A stretch of 9,279 nucleotides of DNA from Spirochaetia bacterium UBA5368 (GTDB taxonomy: Bacteria > Spirochaetota > UBA4802 > UBA5368), in contig DHPI01000020.1 of NCBI GenBank assembly GCA_002407865.1, forward strand, positions 4,474 to 13,752, written 5' to 3'. The position numbers and the translations under genes were made by a program. The stretch's first letter is position 1; every line of letters begins with the position of its first letter. A model generated the notes under the pieces. The model was not told the DNA's origin. It ran no database searches and worked only from the letters and a program-made list of their open reading frames with translations. Below are positions 6,929 to 9,279 of the stretch, piece after piece.

Positions 6929-6938
6929 ATCGTCTCGA

Positions 6939-6967
6939 AATGTAGACTGCGGCGTGCGGCATGTCAA
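6939..6967 (-). promoter_or_regulatory. Sigma-70-type promoter of tRNA-Val
   Basis: On the minus strand a consensus TTGACA (6967-6962), an exact 17-base spacer and TACATT (6944-6939, 4 of 6) end 10 bases before the first base of the mature tRNA. The position implies a very short 5' leader. This is the clearest promoter in the window. Confidence 0.85.
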
Positions 6968-7011
6968 GCATTATCTGGAATTTTTGATGCGAAGCCAGAC
7001 GCGCATGCGCC

Positions 7012-7848
7012 TCAGTTGACCATGCTTTTTTTCAGTTCCATGAGGCAATCGATCGCACGGTCGGCATTGCCGCTAAGCAGATAACAGAGGCTCAGGGCAA
7101 TAAAATCCTCCTTGTCTCCGCCGTAGTGCGTCCTTGTTTTCAACTGCTCTATCTTTTCGTGAATCGTGCCGTATTTGTCCGTATACATTTCTGCGGGAAT
7201 GGTTTTAATAAATTCATCATACGCCGTGTAATCGGCGTCCCTGCCTTTTATTGATTTCCATTCGGCTGCCGCGTCTTCAAAATTATTCATTTTATAAAGC
7301 GTATCCGCGCGCAGCTTTTTAATAGCGGTGGCTCCCGAATCCGCCTGCGCAATTTTGCCGATCGTCTCAAGGGCGCGCACATACCGGCCGGTCTCGTAAT
7401 AAATAAACGCCATCGCCATCAGCGCCACACGATTATCGGGCCACATCCGCAGGACCTCGGCAAAACAAGATTCTGCGGCTTTGAGGTTACGAAGGCGGCT
7501 GAAGCTCAATCCCATAACAAGCAGCGTGAGGATAAAATCACCGTTCAGCCGCCTTGATTTTTCAAGTTCGAGGACCGCTTTCTTGTACTCGCCCTTTTTA
7601 TAATACATACTGCCAATATTAAAATACACGATATAATCTTCCCCAAGCGTCAGCGCCTTTTCATAGCATTGCATGGCCTCGCTGAACCTGTTCATCCTCG
7701 AATAGAGCGAACGGAGGTTGATATAGACTTCCTTGTTCGCGCTCCCCTCCTCCGCGATCCGACAATATTCCTGAAGCGCCATAGCAAAGTCTCCTTCCTT
7801 TTCAAACTGAACGGCCCTGTAAAAGCGTTCACTATCCGGCTGATCCAT
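7012..7848 (-). CDS. TPR-repeat protein, 278 residues
   Basis: The start is ATG 7848, because GGAGGGGTGAT lies 7 bases upstream; the frame extends to an ATG at 7902, but that has no comparable site. The protein is built of helix-turn-helix tetratricopeptide repeats: about 5-35 (YRAVQFEKEGDFAMALQEY), 39-69 (LYSRMNRFSEAMQCYEKAL), 71-103 (IGSMYYKKGEYKKAVLELEK), 105-137, 139-171 (FIYYETGRYVRALETI) and 173-203. A less regular C-terminal segment contains one more repeat-like pair (CYLLSGNADRAIDCLMEL). There is no signal peptide, so it is probably a cytoplasmic scaffold for protein-protein contacts. No enzymatic domain is attached, and partners cannot be inferred. It stands upstream of the tRNA on the same strand, with the tRNA having its own promoter in the 83-base gap. 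Confidence 0.93.
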   Translation of the reverse strand: MDQPDSERFYRAVQFEKEGDFAMALQEYCRIAEEGSANKEVYINLRSLYSRMNRFSEAMQCYEKALTLGEDYIVYFNIGSMYYKKGEYKKAVLELEKSRRLNGDFILTLLVMGLSFSRLRNLKAAESCFAEVLRMWPDNRVALMAMAFIYYETGRYVRALETIGKIAQADSGATAIKKLRADTLYKMNNFEDAAAEWKSIKGRDADYTAYDEFIKTIPAEMYTDKYGTIHEKIEQLKTRTHYGGDKEDFIALSLCYLLSGNADRAIDCLMELKKSMVN

Positions 7849-8256
7849 TATTGTAATCACCCCTCCACCGGAATGCGGCGGCATCAAGCGGCGCCCGCAC
7901 ATCCTCTCGCGTTACACTCCGCCGCCCAATGAATACTATCGGTTTTTTTTCGAGGCGGATTAAGATAAAATATCAAAGCTGAGCGAATCAAAAATATAAA
8001 ACGATCCATCCCTGTTGTTGCACTATATCTGGTTCATTGTGGTCGTGAACGCTTTTATGTCGCGGGGGTTCTTAATGCACGTAATTCTCGAAATATCGAA
8101 ATCCGTTTCGTTCTGATAAAAATCCAGCGAACGGAGTCAATCCTGTTTCTAAGGCCGATCATTGACGCGCCGATAGTTATTGACATCGGCGCCGGTCAGC
8201 GTACACTTCAGCAAGTTACTGACCATCATCTCGGTGAGAGGCTACCAGGTTGATTC
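7849..8256. other. Divergent intergenic region between TPR and AraC-type genes
   Basis: This 408-base gap has no convincing gene. On the plus strand the frame of the downstream regulator is open from 7969 to a TGA at 8251-8253, 95 codons, but it contains no ATG, GTG or TTG and uses more A/T-ending codons than its neighbours. On the minus strand the triplets 8229-8023 read as protein but contain TAG and TGA. A candidate promoter and a dyad lie at 8180-8224. An A/T tract is at 7943-7950. Confidence 0.7.
8180..8207 (+). promoter_or_regulatory. Candidate promoter of the membrane AraC-type regulator
   Basis: A consensus TTGACA (8180-8185) is followed after 16 bases by TACACT (8202-8207, 4 of 6). 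Transcription would begin near 8214, 40-45 bases before ATG 8257. The perfect 6-bp inverted repeat GGTCAG (8194-8199) and CTGACC (8219-8224) brackets the -10 and predicted start and could be an operator. Confidence 0.5.
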
Positions 8257-9279
8257 ATGACGGTTTCCCTGTATTATATCCCTCCCATAGTGACCCTATT
8301 TCTCGCCGTTTATAAATTTATTCCGCCGCTGACATCCAGAAAAATCGTCTTCGCTCTTTCGCTCATCTGCCTGGGGGCGTTTCAGTATATACGCGCGTAT
8401 TTTATCGTACACGACATCCCACTCTCTCATTCGGCCCTGGGGCTTCCGTTCTATTCGTCTATCGGACTTCTGGTGTACTGCTACTCGATGTCGATTACAG
8501 AATACGCGTCGCGGTACTCGCTGCGGCTGATGCTGTTCTTTCTGCCGGGTGCGGTGTCGCTCGTAGGCGTCGGCGCATTTATATTAATTTCGCCGGAAAA
8601 ATTCTACATGCTGATACACTATCCACAGTGGAATTTCTGGCTCAGGTTCGTAGTAACGCTCTCGTGGGCCTACAGCGCGTTCTGGGTCGTTTCGGCATTC
8701 AGAATCGTGTACATCATGATCGGCAGGCGAAACTTAGCGCGCCCGCCGTACAATATCTTCATAGTCGTAACGCTTATATCGTTGCCGCTCATTATTACCG
8801 GCAGCATATCCAATATTTTCAATTACAACGGACGTTCGCCCATAAGCATCGTCTATTACGCGCTGATGGCGTTTTTCGCCCTGCTGACCAACGGGCTTGC
8901 GGAGCGGTATCCGAATGTCATGCTTAACCGCAGAACCCCGTATCCGTTCTATTACAGGGGGGAAGTACCCGTTGACTACAGGCAGCAGGAAAAAATCGTG
9001 AAGCAACTGAAGCTCTACATGGCAGAGGAAAAGCCCTATTGTGACGAATCGTTTTCAATGGAGGCGCTCAGCAAAAAACTGAATATCACGCAACGACAGC
9101 TCTCGAGAATCATCAACGACAAGTACGGGCAGAACTTCAACAGCTACATCAACCGGTACCGCACGGAAGAGGTCAAGCGTTTGCTGAGCCTTCCGGGCGC
9201 GCAAAACCTTCTCAATGTGTCGCTGCAGGCGGGCTTTAACAGCTACTCGGTCTTTTACTCCAGTTTTAAGAAATATACA
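8257..9279 (+). CDS. Membrane-bound AraC-family transcriptional regulator, C-terminus cut by window edge
   Basis: This frame is open from ATG 8257 to the last base, 341 codons, with an in-frame TGA at 8251 fixing the start region. AGGTTGAT (8247-8254) may serve as ribosome binding site. The N-terminal 215 residues contain about seven hydrophobic segments (roughly 5-24, 29-51, 62-80, 90-112, 127-150, 164-184, 195-215), forming a membrane sensor. A charged linker (216-262) leads to an AraC/XylS DNA-binding domain. Its first helix-turn-helix is at 265-309 (FSMEALSKKLNITQRQLSRI). The second, from 316, includes QAGFNSYSVFYSSFKKYT, the family signature, and stops where a few C-terminal residues (usually G-x-x-P-x-x-Y-R) should follow. 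It would bind DNA while tethered to the membrane, sensing an unknown signal. Such 7-TM AraC regulators are known in spirochaetes and Bacteroidetes. Its target genes may lie beyond the right edge. Confidence 0.94.
   Translation, partial: MTVSLYYIPPIVTLFLAVYKFIPPLTSRKIVFALSLICLGAFQYIRAYFIVHDIPLSHSALGLPFYSSIGLLVYCYSMSITEYASRYSLRLMLFFLPGAVSLVGVGAFILISPEKFYMLIHYPQWNFWLRFVVTLSWAYSAFWVVSAFRIVYIMIGRRNLARPPYNIFIVVTLISLPLIITGSISNIFNYNGRSPISIVYYALMAFFALLTNGLAERYPNVMLNRRTPYPFYYRGEVPVDYRQQEKIVKQLKLYMAEEKPYCDESFSMEALSKKLNITQRQLSRIINDKYGQNFNSYINRYRTEEVKRLLSLPGAQNLLNVSLQAGFNSYSVFYSSFKKYT

Noticed and set aside
6987..7010. Hairpin ATGCG/CGCAT and palindrome GCGCATGCGC just after the TPR stop codon
   Set aside because: In the direction of transcription it is followed by A residues rather than T, so it does not fit an intrinsic terminator.
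8023..8229. Possible decayed minus-strand gene (readable triplets ending with KAFTTTMNQI and stop)
   Set aside because: TAG and TGA interrupt it, no start signal is present, and no family is recognisable; the opposite strand is open over the same triplets, so chance is as likely.
1..9279. CRISPR array, insertion sequence, prophage, toxin-antitoxin or restriction system
   Set aside because: No spaced direct repeats, transposase or integrase motifs, or defence-gene signatures were seen on either strand.

Overview
The window looks like chromosomal DNA of a Gram-negative bacterium. The genes are moderately GC-rich with GC-leaning third positions, while the spacer around 3674-4124 is very AT-rich. 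A spirochaete-like lineage is my best guess, because multi-pass membrane AraC-type regulators and long aromatic repeat proteins of this style are familiar there. No phylogenetic marker in the window proves this.

Layout. Positions 1-3613 (minus strand) hold an M28-family zinc peptidase followed 64 bases downstream by a very long secreted protein of at least 876 residues. Its frame stays open to the left edge, so its C-terminus lies outside the window. It is built from aromatic-rich 'W-x-P-L-Y-Y'-type units and includes an approximately 133-residue internal duplication. Positions 3614-4124 are a divergent spacer with plausible promoters on both strands, a two-part hairpin and an AT palindrome. 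Positions 4125-6314 (plus strand) hold an unrecognised 300-residue soluble protein with winged-helix-like segments, then a complete galactokinase (galK), each with a good ribosome binding site. Positions 6496-7848 (minus strand) hold a 69-residue stand-alone protein resembling the MshEN/T2SSE N-terminal domain, a tRNA-Val(CAC) with a clear sigma-70-type promoter, and a TPR-repeat protein. Positions 8257-9279 (plus strand) hold an approximately 7-TM AraC-family regulator cut by the right edge just before its C-terminus.

How the parts relate. M28 and the repeat protein may be one transcription unit, as may the 300-residue protein and galK. The rest look like independent single genes. No galT, galE, galM or sugar transporter lies beside galK, and no type II secretion or type IV pilus gene lies beside the MshEN-like gene. 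No mobile element, CRISPR array or integration site was seen. The least familiar items are the aromatic repeat protein, the orphan MshEN-like protein, the 300-residue unknown and the structured AT-rich spacer.
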